NCBI RefSeq assembly: GCF_902477725.1
Contig: NZ_CABSIF010000002.1
Coordinates: forward strand, 186,001 to 250,000
Length of the DNA stretch: 64,000 nucleotides
Reading direction: 5' to 3'
Source of the DNA: an uncultured Desulfovibrio sp.
GTDB taxonomy: Bacteria > Desulfobacterota > Desulfovibrionia > Desulfovibrionales > Desulfovibrionaceae
In this document: positions 17,150-25,848 of the stretch, piece by piece
Position numbering within the stretch: the stretch's first letter is position 1
How the letters are laid out: each line of letters opens with the position of its first letter
The notes under the pieces: model-generated
What the model was told of the DNA's origin: nothing
Database searches by the model: none
Seen by the model: only the letters and a program-made list of their open reading frames with translations
Program-made: the position numbers and the translations under genes

Positions 17150-18565
17150 CTAGGAGGATGGGTTGGCAAAAAGCGGAGCCAGAGCGGCAAGCCTGTGCAC
17201 TGCTGTGCGCCAGCCCTGCTCGTTGAAACCTTCATTTTGCAAAAACATGTGCAGATGCCCGGTGAACAGCCGTATCATGCCGGGCTGAGCACGCCAGAAA
17301 TCATCGGGCAGGGGAGTGCGCTGTTTCAGATGATCGCTGCACAGGGCGCAAAGGTGGGCAAGGCGGGCGGCAAGACGCTCAGCAAGTGCGGGATGTTCCG
17401 CGTGGAGGCGTGTCAACCGTTGGCGCAGCCGGGTTTGCTGGCCTGGATCATACAGAAAAAGAAAGGCCGCCTGCCATACGTCTTCGAGCTGAGGGCGACA
17501 GGAATTGCCGCATGGCTCAGGGTAAGGTTTCAAGGTGTGCAGCCCAAGAGCGTCACGCCCGGTTCGGTAAAGCGTAAGACCATTGCCTGGGGCCTTGCAG
17601 GAGGGCTTGCCGGTGGCAAGCTCCTGATGAATCTGCAGCGCAAGCTGGGCTACAGAAGCGGGTATGAAGGCCTGCTTGCAAAAAAGACGGCTGCGTCTGC
17701 ATTGCCAGCAGCCCACGCAGCTCATGGCGGCGCGCAGCACCCACTGGCCGGGTGCGGATGGGCCTGTTTCGCGGGCGTGTACTGGCCCCATAGAGAGATT
17801 GAGCACAGGTACGCCAAGGTAATCGGCAAGGTGCATGGGGCCGGTATCTGGCGTTATACACAAATCAAGCGTGCCCATGAGGGCCGCAACTTCGCGCAGG
17901 TCAAGCTTGCCGCACAGGTTTGCCTGCGCAAGGCCGGAACGGCGCGCCACTTCATCGCCCAGTTCCTGCTCGGCCTTGCCGCCCAGAAAAACCGGGGCCA
18001 GATCTGCCGCCGCAAGGCGCATGGCAAGCCGTGCCCAAAAGGCCGCATCCGGCCTTTTGGCTGTCTCGCTGGCGCCCAGCACCAGCCCAAGGCGGCCCGT
18101 TCCCGCTGGTTTGGGGCGCGAATGCCCCACAGCGGCTAGATCGGGTATTGGGGAAAGATCCAGCAGGTGTAGATCGGCCCAGTGAAAGGCATTGGCGTGG
18201 TTATTCTGCGTCAGGGCCGCGCGGTACAATTGCCAGAAGCCCTGAACGCGCAATCCATCGCTGTCGGCCACAGGCCCTAGCTTGAGGGGTGACTCAAGCC
18301 GCCCCATGAGCTGGGCCGCGACCGTACTGCTGCTCAGATTGATCGCCGCCGCGTATGTTTGGCGGGCAAGCTCCTGGCAGTGCGAAGGGGGAAAAAACAC
18401 GGCATCCGGCGCCAGGGGCATGAGCTGCTGAAAAAAAGCCGGTTCTGCCACAATCCACAGGGGATTGTGGGGCCAAAGCTGGCGCAGGCGGATAAGCAGG
18501 GGAAAGGTGAGGATCAGATCACCCATGCGGTGCAGTTGCAGCACCAGAATTGGATCAGCAGCCAT
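17150..18565 (-). CDS. Glycosyltransferase family 9 (heptosyltransferase-like)
   Basis: 471 residues. GT9 enzymes transfer heptose or related sugars from nucleotide donors. The N-terminal motif LVLQLHRMGDLILTFPLL and the C-terminal donor site ITPDTGPMHLADYLGVPVLN are both characteristic. A ~130-residue C-terminal extension beyond the GT9 core contains cysteines (CVGCWQCRRSRLFC), also seen in some heptosyltransferases. The start MAADPILVL was chosen because it lies 2 bases after the stop of the CgeB-like gene; a longer frame would overlap it deeply. With the CgeB-like enzyme and the flagellar genes next door, flagellin or surface glycan modification is plausible, though LPS core synthesis is equally possible. 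Confidence 0.8.
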   Translation of the reverse strand: MAADPILVLQLHRMGDLILTFPLLIRLRQLWPHNPLWIVAEPAFFQQLMPLAPDAVFFPPSHCQELARQTYAAAINLSSSTVAAQLMGRLESPLKLGPVADSDGLRVQGFWQLYRAALTQNNHANAFHWADLHLLDLSPIPDLAAVGHSRPKPAGTGRLGLVLGASETAKRPDAAFWARLAMRLAAADLAPVFLGGKAEQELGDEVARRSGLAQANLCGKLDLREVAALMGTLDLCITPDTGPMHLADYLGVPVLNLSMGPVHARETGPSAPGQWVLRAAMSCVGCWQCRRSRLFCKQAFIPASVAQLALQIHQELATGKPSCKAPGNGLTLYRTGRDALGLHTLKPYPEPCGNSCRPQLEDVWQAAFLFLYDPGQQTRLRQRLTRLHAEHPALAERLAARLAHLCALCSDHLKQRTPLPDDFWRAQPGMIRLFTGHLHMFLQNEGFNEQGWRTAVHRLAALAPLFANPSS

Positions 18566-18567
18566 TA

Positions 18568-20346
18568 TCAGCCCCGGACGGCCTGACGGGCCGCAGGTGT
18601 GCCGTAAACCTCGCGCATGCGTTCCAGCATGGTCTGCAGCCTGTGTTGCCATGTGTGGCAGGCAAGCACACGCTGCCGGGCCGCCTGCGTAATGCGGCGG
18701 CGCTCTGTTGGGCGGGCGAGGTAGTGGCGCGCCAGTTCAGGGGCTTCATCCGGCTCATGGTAGCAGACGATTTCGTGCGGCTCAAAAAGCTGTTCCATCT
18801 GCTCGCGCCAGTCGGTAAGCACAAAACTGCCTGCGGCGGGCACGTCAAATACCCGCTGGTTGACCGCGCCCTTCATCTGCTTGCTGGTGCAGTTGAAGTT
18901 GATGGCCGAGTGCCCGTAAAAGAGGGGCAGTTCCGTATAATAGCTCAGGGCGTCCAGATAGCGGGGTTGCAAGGACTCGTGGCGAAATTCCACCTTCTGC
19001 CAGCCTGCGTCGCCCACAATAAGCGGGCGCAGGGGCAACAGGCGCCGCACGCAGCCATTGCGGTACAACCGGGTGGCCTGCCAGGTGACGGCGGTTTCAT
19101 AGGCCAGCTTGGCTTCGTTGTCCGGCAGGGCCTGATAGTGAGCATAGGCTTCTGGCTGGCAGTCGCGCAGAAAATCAGCAACCGAGCGGTGGTGGCTGTC
19201 CATGAACTCCTGGGCCACGGCGTAAAAGGAGAGCAGCAGCGGGCGGGGAAAATGCCCGTTTTTCAGCCTGCCGCCAACCTTGTAGACCATGGAATTGCCC
19301 ACGAAGGAGATGTCTGCCTTCCATGCGGCTGGTGCGGATGCTCCCTTGGAGGGATGAAATCGATCCGGGTCTGTGCCCAGAGGCAGGTAGAACACATGCT
19401 CAAAACCCGCCGCGCGCAGGGATGAAATATTGTCAGAATCCCAGGTGAACAAGGTCGTCCAGGGGCTGACGCAACGAGAGTACAGGTGGATGATGAGGTG
19501 GGGATTATCCACAAACCATGAGGCCAGGGGCAACTGCAAACGGGCCAGCAGGTCCATAAGCACGCCCTCTACGTCCACGCCCATATGGTTGAGCGTAATG
19601 CAGCAGTCTGGCCTGAAAGCAATCACGGCTTCCAGCAGCTGCTGCACAAAATCCGCGCGGGCCACGGCTTCATCGCCGATGACAACCAGCTTGTATTCAA
19701 TGCCAAGCTTGCGGCATGCGCCCTCGATTTCACCCATGAGGAAATATTTGCTGGTCAGCAGCAGTACGCGGGGGCTTGCATCGGCAAAGCGCGGCCCTGC
19801 GGCGCGGCTCCAGAAGTCAAACCTGGCGCTGGCGAGCAGATCTTTTTGCAGGGAACCATAATAATCGCGGTCAAGGCGCAGATAAAAGGGCAGGGCCAGA
19901 GGCAGCAGACGCAGGCCGCCGTGGTGCATCTGCCAGTGGGTCAGCTCTGTAAGGGCATCCTGAGGGCGCGGGCTGGTGATAAGCGTAATGCGCTCACGTT
20001 GATCAGGCGGCAGGCTTTGCAGCACTCCTGTGATGGCCTGAAGCCCGGCCTCCTTTTCCACCACGGCCACAGGCCCGTCAAGGCACTCCAACACCTGGCG
20101 CAGTGCGTGCCCAAGGCCACAGCCAAGCAGAACCGGCAGGCAATCGCGCTGTAATTCCTGCATCTGCCCGGCTACAACTGCGGTTTCACGCTCAGCTCCG
20201 CCGGGGCGCAGCATGTGAAAAACACGCTCGCCCAGCCTGACTTCAATATCGTCTGGTATCCCGGATTGTTGTGCGTTCTGGCCTTGATCTACGGAATGCT
20301 CGGAATACACCGCCAAAAAATGCGGCGTTTCAGTCTGCTTCATCAT
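18568..20346 (-). CDS. CgeB-like glycosyltransferase (DUF3880 plus GT1-like C-terminus)
   Basis: 592 residues, no signal peptide. The middle region matches the DUF3880 style of CgeB proteins (LASWFVDNPHLI, TLFTWDSDNISSLRAAGFEH, VFYLPLGTDPDRFHP), followed by the glycosyl-transferase C-terminal half with INFNCTSKQMKGAVNQRVFD and AAGSFVLTDWREQMEQLFEP, which binds the nucleotide sugar in this family. The start overlaps the stop of the upstream FapA-like gene as ATGATG, indicating coupling; 24 further codons upstream are probably not translated. Such enzymes occur in glycosylation clusters next to flagellar or polysaccharide genes. Acceptor and sugar are unknown. Confidence 0.82.
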   Translation of the reverse strand: MMKQTETPHFLAVYSEHSVDQGQNAQQSGIPDDIEVRLGERVFHMLRPGGAERETAVVAGQMQELQRDCLPVLLGCGLGHALRQVLECLDGPVAVVEKEAGLQAITGVLQSLPPDQRERITLITSPRPQDALTELTHWQMHHGGLRLLPLALPFYLRLDRDYYGSLQKDLLASARFDFWSRAAGPRFADASPRVLLLTSKYFLMGEIEGACRKLGIEYKLVVIGDEAVARADFVQQLLEAVIAFRPDCCITLNHMGVDVEGVLMDLLARLQLPLASWFVDNPHLIIHLYSRCVSPWTTLFTWDSDNISSLRAAGFEHVFYLPLGTDPDRFHPSKGASAPAAWKADISFVGNSMVYKVGGRLKNGHFPRPLLLSFYAVAQEFMDSHHRSVADFLRDCQPEAYAHYQALPDNEAKLAYETAVTWQATRLYRNGCVRRLLPLRPLIVGDAGWQKVEFRHESLQPRYLDALSYYTELPLFYGHSAINFNCTSKQMKGAVNQRVFDVPAAGSFVLTDWREQMEQLFEPHEIVCYHEPDEAPELARHYLARPTERRRITQAARQRVLACHTWQHRLQTMLERMREVYGTPAARQAVRG

Positions 20347-21476
20347 TTGGGACTCATCTGCGAGGGCTGCATGGGTTCCGCAATGATTTCGTTGTCCACC
20401 AGGCGGAACAGCGTGCACTGGTATACCTGTTCAACAACCATAAACGCGCGTCCGATGGAGATTTCCACACCGGGGTATACGGTGCCCTGGCAGAGCAGAC
20501 GGCAGTTCTGCATGTAGTTTTCGTCCTGAGCCAGTCTGCTCCACAGTTCGTCGCGTCTGTTGATGAGCTGCCTGCGCTGTAGCCGCAGGGCTTGCAGCTT
20601 GCGGGACGCATCGTTGGTTTCCGGCGGCAGATGCCCGGCAATGGCATTGAGGTGGGTAATGGTTTGCGACAGCTGTGCGATAATCTTGTCGATTTTTTCA
20701 AGCTGGCGGATGCTCAAGGGGTCGTACCCCAGATAAACCTTGGTGCTCAGAGCCGCCTTGTTGCCTAGCTGGCCGCCAACATAAACGCTGCCGTAGGCAT
20801 TGGTTGTGCCGCCGTAGAGCTTGTCGCGCACAACCATGTTGCTGCCAGCGTATACTGTGCTGTACAGGCAGGTTTTTTCAATAACCATGTTGCCGCGCGC
20901 GCGGGCGTCCACGCTTTCCAGAAAGGGAGTCATGAGCTTGTCGCCGGCATCGACCTTGCTGTGCTTGCCTGCGCCGCCCCGCACCCCGCCATCAATCATG
21001 AGATCACGGCGGGCTCGCACAACGCCGCCTTCAACCATGCCCATGATGCGTACGTTGTTGCCCTGAACGGAAAATCCGGCGCGTACGGAACCGTGCACGG
21101 CCATATCGCCCACAAAAAAGATGTTGCCGGTCTGAAAGCTCACGTCCTGACGCACGTTGAGCAGGGTCTTTACGGTAATTTTGCCGTTAAGGTAAAAAAC
21201 ATAGCCCTTGGCGGCGGCAAGCAGATAGTTGGGATAGCGCGGATCTACGCGGGTGTTGCCACCCATGGGGAAGGCTTCATTTTCAAGTATGAAGCGCTGG
21301 TCAACCTTGGGTCCGGCGGCGTCCAGCGGTACAAGCTCAGCAAGCACCTGCCCGGCGATGACATTCTGGACGTAGCCCAGACTGTATACGTCGGACTTTC
21401 CATTATCTCCACCCGGCTTGAGATTGAGATAATCGAAATCGGGATTGAAGTAATGCCTCAGATAGTATTGCACCAT
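20343..21476 (-). CDS. FapA family protein (DUF342, beta-helix)
   Basis: 377 residues. The central region (~120-255) consists of short Gly/Val-rich beta repeats (VHGSVRAGFSVQGNNVRIMG, VEGGVVRARRDLMIDGGVRG) of the FapA/DUF342 right-handed helix, then a coiled-coil segment (~265-320, IRQLEKIDKIIAQLSQTITH) and a second short beta part. Members of this family are associated with polymer-forming or flagellar and surface processes in several bacteria, but the biochemical role is not settled. It sits between a STAS protein and two glycosyltransferases on one strand. The N-terminus is shorter than in ~500-residue members, so the usual N-terminal domain is reduced. Confidence 0.8.
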   Translation of the reverse strand: MVQYYLRHYFNPDFDYLNLKPGGDNGKSDVYSLGYVQNVIAGQVLAELVPLDAAGPKVDQRFILENEAFPMGGNTRVDPRYPNYLLAAAKGYVFYLNGKITVKTLLNVRQDVSFQTGNIFFVGDMAVHGSVRAGFSVQGNNVRIMGMVEGGVVRARRDLMIDGGVRGGAGKHSKVDAGDKLMTPFLESVDARARGNMVIEKTCLYSTVYAGSNMVVRDKLYGGTTNAYGSVYVGGQLGNKAALSTKVYLGYDPLSIRQLEKIDKIIAQLSQTITHLNAIAGHLPPETNDASRKLQALRLQRRQLINRRDELWSRLAQDENYMQNCRLLCQGTVYPGVEISIGRAFMVVEQVYQCTLFRLVDNEIIAEPMQPSQMSPK

Positions 21477-21517
21477 GCACCATCCGTCGGGCTGAAGGGC
21501 AAAACCCCGTGATATTG

Positions 21518-21871
21518 TTACTCAGCAGTATCGGGAATATAGCCTTTCAGTTCATCTTCGCTCTCGAATGTGGGGAAAAATCCCTCAATCTCGGCTTTGC
21601 GCAGCAATTCGGCCACATGTGGCGCGGGCATCAGCAGTACAAGCCTGCGCCCCCGCCCCCGGCCCTTTGTGCTGGCGCTTACCAGCACTCCCAGCCCGGA
21701 AGTATCCACTTTTTCAACGTGGCTCAGATCAAGCACCACCTGGCGAATATTAGGCGCCAGCAGATGCGCTTCAAGCTGTTTGCTGAACTCGGCCACATCG
21801 GGCAGCAGAAGATTGCCAGAAAAACGCAATACCGTGACGTTGGTGTGCGATTCCGCCTTCAGCTCAAACAT
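21518..21871 (-). CDS. STAS-domain protein (anti-sigma factor antagonist type)
   Basis: 117-residue single STAS domain. Such proteins are switched by Ser/Thr phosphorylation and sequester a partner such as an anti-sigma factor kinase. The signature KVDTSGLGVLVSAS (~55-68) contains the phosphorylatable Ser in DTSGLG. The start giving MFELKAESHTNVTVLRFSG has GGAGGA 9 bases upstream and is preferred over the upstream ATG. No kinase or phosphatase gene is adjacent, so the partner is elsewhere. It probably shares a transcript with dtd upstream and fapA downstream. Confidence 0.88.
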   Translation of the reverse strand: MFELKAESHTNVTVLRFSGNLLLPDVAEFSKQLEAHLLAPNIRQVVLDLSHVEKVDTSGLGVLVSASTKGRGRGRRLVLLMPAPHVAELLRKAEIEGFFPTFESEDELKGYIPDTAE

Positions 21872-21904
21872 GGCTGTATTTCCTCCGTAAGGCAACAGGT
21901 CGCT

Positions 21905-22387
21905 TCAACGGGAAAACAGGTTGGCAGAGTCCAGAGATATGGTTACAGGCCCCCAGTTGCACAGGCGCACATCCATGTCCGCTCCGAAGATGCCTGACGA
22001 TACGCTGACGGCGCAAGTTTCGTCAACCATTTGAACGAAATCCGTAAACATGTCTTTGGCCCAGGCGGGGTCGCCTGCATCAGTAAAGGAAGGCCTGCGG
22101 CCCTTGTGGCAATCGGCGTACAGGGTGAACTGCGGCACCAATAATATCTGACCACCGATTTCATCCAATGAAAGGTGGAACTTATGGGCATACTCTCCTG
22201 TGCCGGGAAAGATGCGCAGCCCCACAAGCTTGCGGGCCATGCCCGTAAAAGCCGGGGAGGAGCGAAATTCTGGCCCATCCTCCTGCCCAAAGGCAACAAG
22301 GGCCATGATGCCAGTGTTGATGGCCGCCACAAGACGGCCATCAACACTAACAGAAGCTTCTTTAACCCTTTGCGCGACAATCCGCAT
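21905..22387 (-). CDS. dtd: D-aminoacyl-tRNA deacylase
   Basis: 160-residue proofreading enzyme that removes D-amino acids from tRNA. The expected length and the N-terminus MRIVAQRVKEASVSVDG match the DTD family. The two active-site motifs vary from the common form: the SQFTL motif reads PQFTLYADCHKGRRPSF and the NxGPVT motif reads NWGPVTISL. The cis Gly-Pro that screens substrate chirality is kept. The Ser to Pro change recalls the related ATD subgroup, which has altered specificity, but the rest looks like ordinary DTD. The start codon overlaps the stop of the acyl-CoA ligase gene by one base. Confidence 0.92.
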   Translation of the reverse strand: MRIVAQRVKEASVSVDGRLVAAINTGIMALVAFGQEDGPEFRSSPAFTGMARKLVGLRIFPGTGEYAHKFHLSLDEIGGQILLVPQFTLYADCHKGRRPSFTDAGDPAWAKDMFTDFVQMVDETCAVSVSSGIFGADMDVRLCNWGPVTISLDSANLFSR

Positions 22388-24150
22388 CAGGCATGGCCCA
22401 CTTGGTCATCCTCGCCGTTGGCGGCAGGAGCACTGGTAGCGGCTGCGGCGCGCCGGTTCTTTCTGTTGGCCATTTTTTGCTCTTCTTCTTCGCGCAGAGC
22501 ACGTCGCAGAACCTTGCCCACAATGGTTTTGGGCAGTTCCTCGCGAAATTCCACAAGGCGCGGTACCTTGTAGCCAGCCAGCTTCTGGCGGCACCAGGCG
22601 ATGACGTCAGCCTTGGTCAGCTCTTCTTCAGGGCGGCGCACCACAAAGGCCTTGAGTATCTCGCCGCGCATCTCGTCGGTAATGCCGACAGTGACGGCTT
22701 CAAGCACCTTGGGGTGTTCCAGCAACACTTCGTCCACTTCGCGGGGGTATACGTTGTATCCGCCCACAATGACCATGTCTTTTTTACGGTCAACAATATA
22801 AAAATAACCGTCTTCATCCATGGTGGCAAGGTCGCCCGTATACAGCCAGCCGTTGCGCAGGGCGCTGGCGCTTTCGTCAGGCCTGCGCCAGTAGCCGTGC
22901 ATAACCTGCGGCCCCTGCACGATCAGCTCGCCCATTTTGCCGGGGGGCAGGGTGAGGGAGCCGCCTTCCATATCCACAATGCGGGCATCAGTGCCGGGCA
23001 CGGGCATGCCGATGGAATTGGGGCGTTGCCCTTCCTGACCAAGCGGGTTGCAATGGGTGATGGGCGAAGCTTCTGTAAGGCCGTAGCCCTCCAGAATGGC
23101 GGCGCCGGTGGTTTCCTGAAATTTGCGGAATATTTCGCGCGGCAGCGGCGCGGAGCCTGAAACGCAGATTTTGATGCTGCGCAGGTCAAACTCTGTCAGA
23201 TTCTTCTGTTGCAGCAGCGAAATATAGACCGAGGGCGCACCGGGAAAGACCGTGGGTTTGTACTTGGCAATAAGGCGCAGCACATCCTGCGGCACATAGC
23301 GCGGCAGGGGCAGGGTGGTGGCCGCGAGCGCGATGGGAATAATCAGGCCCGTGGTGAGGCCGTACACGTGGAAGAAGGGCAGCAGGGAAATGAAGGTGTG
23401 CTTGTCCTCCGCCTTGACGTGGATGATGTCCAGCACCTGGCGGCAGTTGGTGCCCACGTTGCTGTGCGTCAGGGTAACGCCCTTGGGCAGGCCCGTTGTG
23501 CCGCCGGTATACTGCAACATGATGGGGTCGCGCAGCGGGTCGGCAATGGGAGCGGAATAACGCTCCGCGCCCTTGCAGAAGTGTTTCCACTCATGAACGT
23601 TCTTGCCGTCGTAGGGCACGGGTTCCTTGACGCTGCGGCTCTTTTTGAGGCGGTAGAGCCAGTTGAGCGGGAAAGAAAGCGCATCCGCAGCGCCAGTAAC
23701 GATGAAGTTTTTCAGGGGCAGGCGGTCGCGCAGGGCGGAAACGCGGGGCCAGAGCAGATCGAGCAGCACCATGTGTTCTGCGCCCGAATCCTGCATGTTG
23801 GCCATGATTTCCTTTTCCATATACAGGGGGTTGGTCATGACCACCACGCCCCCGGCCTTGATGATGCCCCAGAAGGCCACCACGGTCTGCGGCATGTTGG
23901 GCATCATCAGGGCAACGCGGTGCCCTGTCTTAACGCCGATGCGGCGCAGCGCCCCTGCAAAACGCTCCGCCTGCTCGCGCAACTGCTTGTAGGTGATGCG
24001 CGTATTCTGGAAAATGACGGCCAGTCGATTGGGATATTTGTCTGCGGCCTCATCCAGCAAGGCATAGAGCGGCTTGTTCCACACCTCGGAAGTGCGCGGA
24101 ACGAAGGAGTCATAGTGGGCAAACCAGGGCCTGCTGAGTTCTGTGTTCAT
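22387..24150 (-). CDS. fadD: Long-chain fatty acid-CoA ligase (AMP-forming)
   Basis: 587 residues. Activates fatty acids by adenylation and transfer to CoA. Conserved ANL-family motifs are present: the P-loop LQYTGGTTGLPKGVTLTHSN (~205-225), GYGLTEASPITHCNP, the YTGDLATMDEDGYFYIVDRK adenylate-binding Asp region (~470-490), GGYNVYPREVDEVLLEHP, and a C-terminal Lys in LPKTIVGKVLRR. The extreme C-terminus (REEEEQKMANRKNRRAAAAT...) is a charged, low-complexity tail not needed for the fold. Located at the head of the minus-strand run leading into dtd, STAS and fapA. Chain-length preference cannot be inferred. Confidence 0.93.
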   Translation of the reverse strand: MNTELSRPWFAHYDSFVPRTSEVWNKPLYALLDEAADKYPNRLAVIFQNTRITYKQLREQAERFAGALRRIGVKTGHRVALMMPNMPQTVVAFWGIIKAGGVVVMTNPLYMEKEIMANMQDSGAEHMVLLDLLWPRVSALRDRLPLKNFIVTGAADALSFPLNWLYRLKKSRSVKEPVPYDGKNVHEWKHFCKGAERYSAPIADPLRDPIMLQYTGGTTGLPKGVTLTHSNVGTNCRQVLDIIHVKAEDKHTFISLLPFFHVYGLTTGLIIPIALAATTLPLPRYVPQDVLRLIAKYKPTVFPGAPSVYISLLQQKNLTEFDLRSIKICVSGSAPLPREIFRKFQETTGAAILEGYGLTEASPITHCNPLGQEGQRPNSIGMPVPGTDARIVDMEGGSLTLPPGKMGELIVQGPQVMHGYWRRPDESASALRNGWLYTGDLATMDEDGYFYIVDRKKDMVIVGGYNVYPREVDEVLLEHPKVLEAVTVGITDEMRGEILKAFVVRRPEEELTKADVIAWCRQKLAGYKVPRLVEFREELPKTIVGKVLRRALREEEEQKMANRKNRRAAAATSAPAANGEDDQVGHA

Positions 24151-24198
24151 GTCCTTCCTTATGGTGTCGAATCGTTATGGCAGGGGAGGCGGAGCTAA

Positions 24199-25410
24199 TC
24201 AGCGCCCCCGCGCGGTCACAACTGCATATGCCTTGATACCTTCGGAACGCCCGGTAAAGCCCAGATGTTCCTCTGTGGTAGCCTTGAGGTTCACGCATGA
24301 TGCGGGCAACCCCATGAGCCGAGCGACGTTCTTTCTGATTTCTTCCCGGTAGGGCGCGAGTTTGGGAACCTGCGCCACTATGGTCATATCCACGTGACAG
24401 GGCGTACAGCCCGCCTCGCGCACCATGTCCAAGACCTGATGCAGCAGAATGGCGGATGAAATGCCGTCAAAACGGGGATCCTTGTCTGAAAAGTGCTGAC
24501 CAATGTCGCCAAGGCAGGCACAGCCGAGCAGAGCGTCGGACAGGGCATGCAGAAGCACATCGCCGTCAGAGTGGGCCAGTACTTCGGGCGCGTTGGGAAT
24601 GCTCACGCCACCAAGGCGCATGGGGCGGCCCTGACCGTAACGGTGAACATCGTAGCCCATGCCCGTGCGGATGGAAGGAAGGGGATTTTCGTCTTGCAGC
24701 AGGTCAAGATCTTCAGGACGGGTAATCTTCACGTTGGCAGCCTCGCCTTGTATGACACGCACTTCAAGGCCGAGGGCCTCCAGAAGCGACGCATCGTCGG
24801 TTACGGCAAGCCCCGCCTCAACCGCGTGGGCGTGGGCCGAGAGCAGCGCTTCAAGCTGAAAGCCCTGCGGAGTCTGCACAGCCGCAAGCCCGTCACGCGG
24901 CAGGGTGGCCGTTACGCGGCCATTTTCCACCGTCTTGATGGTGTCGGTAACTGATATGGCGGGGATAACGCCAGCAGCGCCCTCAGCAAGCGCCTCACAC
25001 ACGCGGCGTACAAGCGCCGGGGAAAGAAAGGGACGGGCTGCATCGTGCACAAGCACGCTGGCGGGGCGCAGGGGCAGGGCGGCCAGGCCAAGGCGTACGG
25101 AATCCTGGCGCAAAGGCCCGCCGCAGGCCGTAACCCAGGGCAGCCCAAGATCATCGTGTCTGTGCAGGTCTGCCAAGAGTTCGCTGGCTTCCGTAAGCTG
25201 GCTGGGAGGAAAAACAAAGACAATTCCGGCCACGCAGGCGCTGCGGCTCATGGCGCGGGCGGCATGCCAGAAAAGCGGCACGCCCTGCCAGGGCAAAAAC
25301 TGTTTTGCCGTGCCGCCAGCGGCATCGGCCATGCGCGTACCCTGCCCGGCAGCCAGAATGAGCGCCCAGGGCTTTGCCGCAACAGATGATGTGCCGGAAC
25401 TTTCTGACAT
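24199..25410 (-). CDS. ispDF: Bifunctional IspD/IspF (MEP isoprenoid pathway)
   Basis: 403-residue fusion that catalyses two non-consecutive MEP-pathway steps: MEP cytidylyltransferase (IspD, ~14-235) and 2-C-methyl-D-erythritol 2,4-cyclodiphosphate synthase (IspF, ~242-400). IspD shows LILAAGQGTRM and VLVHDAARPFLS. IspF shows TGMGYDVHRYGQGRPMRLGG, LAHSDGDVLLHALSDALLG and DIGQHFSDKD, with the zinc-binding Asp/His residues. The fusion is known in several proteobacterial groups including Desulfovibrio. The start MSESSGTSSVAAKPWALIL was chosen because upstream codons fall in the RNase P RNA; the ribosome site (AAGG) is weak. Its 5' end lies 14 bases past the rnpB 3' end. Confidence 0.95.
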   Translation of the reverse strand: MSESSGTSSVAAKPWALILAAGQGTRMADAAGGTAKQFLPWQGVPLFWHAARAMSRSACVAGIVFVFPPSQLTEASELLADLHRHDDLGLPWVTACGGPLRQDSVRLGLAALPLRPASVLVHDAARPFLSPALVRRVCEALAEGAAGVIPAISVTDTIKTVENGRVTATLPRDGLAAVQTPQGFQLEALLSAHAHAVEAGLAVTDDASLLEALGLEVRVIQGEAANVKITRPEDLDLLQDENPLPSIRTGMGYDVHRYGQGRPMRLGGVSIPNAPEVLAHSDGDVLLHALSDALLGCACLGDIGQHFSDKDPRFDGISSAILLHQVLDMVREAGCTPCHVDMTIVAQVPKLAPYREEIRKNVARLMGLPASCVNLKATTEEHLGFTGRSEGIKAYAVVTARGR

Positions 25411-25423
25411 TATATACCTTGTT

Positions 25424-25798
25424 AACAAGTGGGAGTCGGACGATAAGCCGGGTTCTGTCATGCGGTTGCCCGCACCAGACCGTCATTCCTCTAGGAGCGC
25501 AGTTACCTGCGCCCTCAAGCAACCTACCCGGAAGGCAATGGTCGGGCCGACCACCTTCCCTATTTGGTCTTGCTCCAAACGGGGTATGCCGAGCATGCCG
25601 CGTCACCGCGGCATCTGGTGGGCTCTTACCCCACCGTTTCACCCTTACCCCGCCGTGAGGCGGGGCGGTTTGCTTTCTGTGGCGCTGTCCGAGGGTCGCC
25701 CCTCCTGGGTGTTACCCAGCGTTCTGCCCTGTGGAGCCCGGACTTTCCTCCCCGGGCCTTGCGGCCCGCAGCGACGGTCTGTCCGACTCCCACTTGTT
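25424..25798 (-). ncRNA. rnpB: RNase P RNA, bacterial type A-like
   Basis: Catalytic RNA that matures tRNA 5' ends. The minus strand shows the universal segments in order: GAGGAAAGTCCGGGCTCC near the 5' end, ACAGAAAGCAAACCGCC, and the 3' region GGTTCGAATCATAAGCCG-like (here GACAGAACCCGGCTTATCG). The two ends pair over 18 bases (AACAAGTGGGAGTCGGAC at 25424-25441 with its exact complement at 25781-25798), forming an extended P1 helix that sets the boundaries. The exact processed ends are not certain to a few bases. It lies between the zinc-ribbon gene and ispDF on the same strand. Confidence 0.96.
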
Positions 25799-25848
25799 GA
25801 TCTTGTTTCCGGCGCGGCTTGTGGAACAGGCCGCGCCGGAAGTGATTT

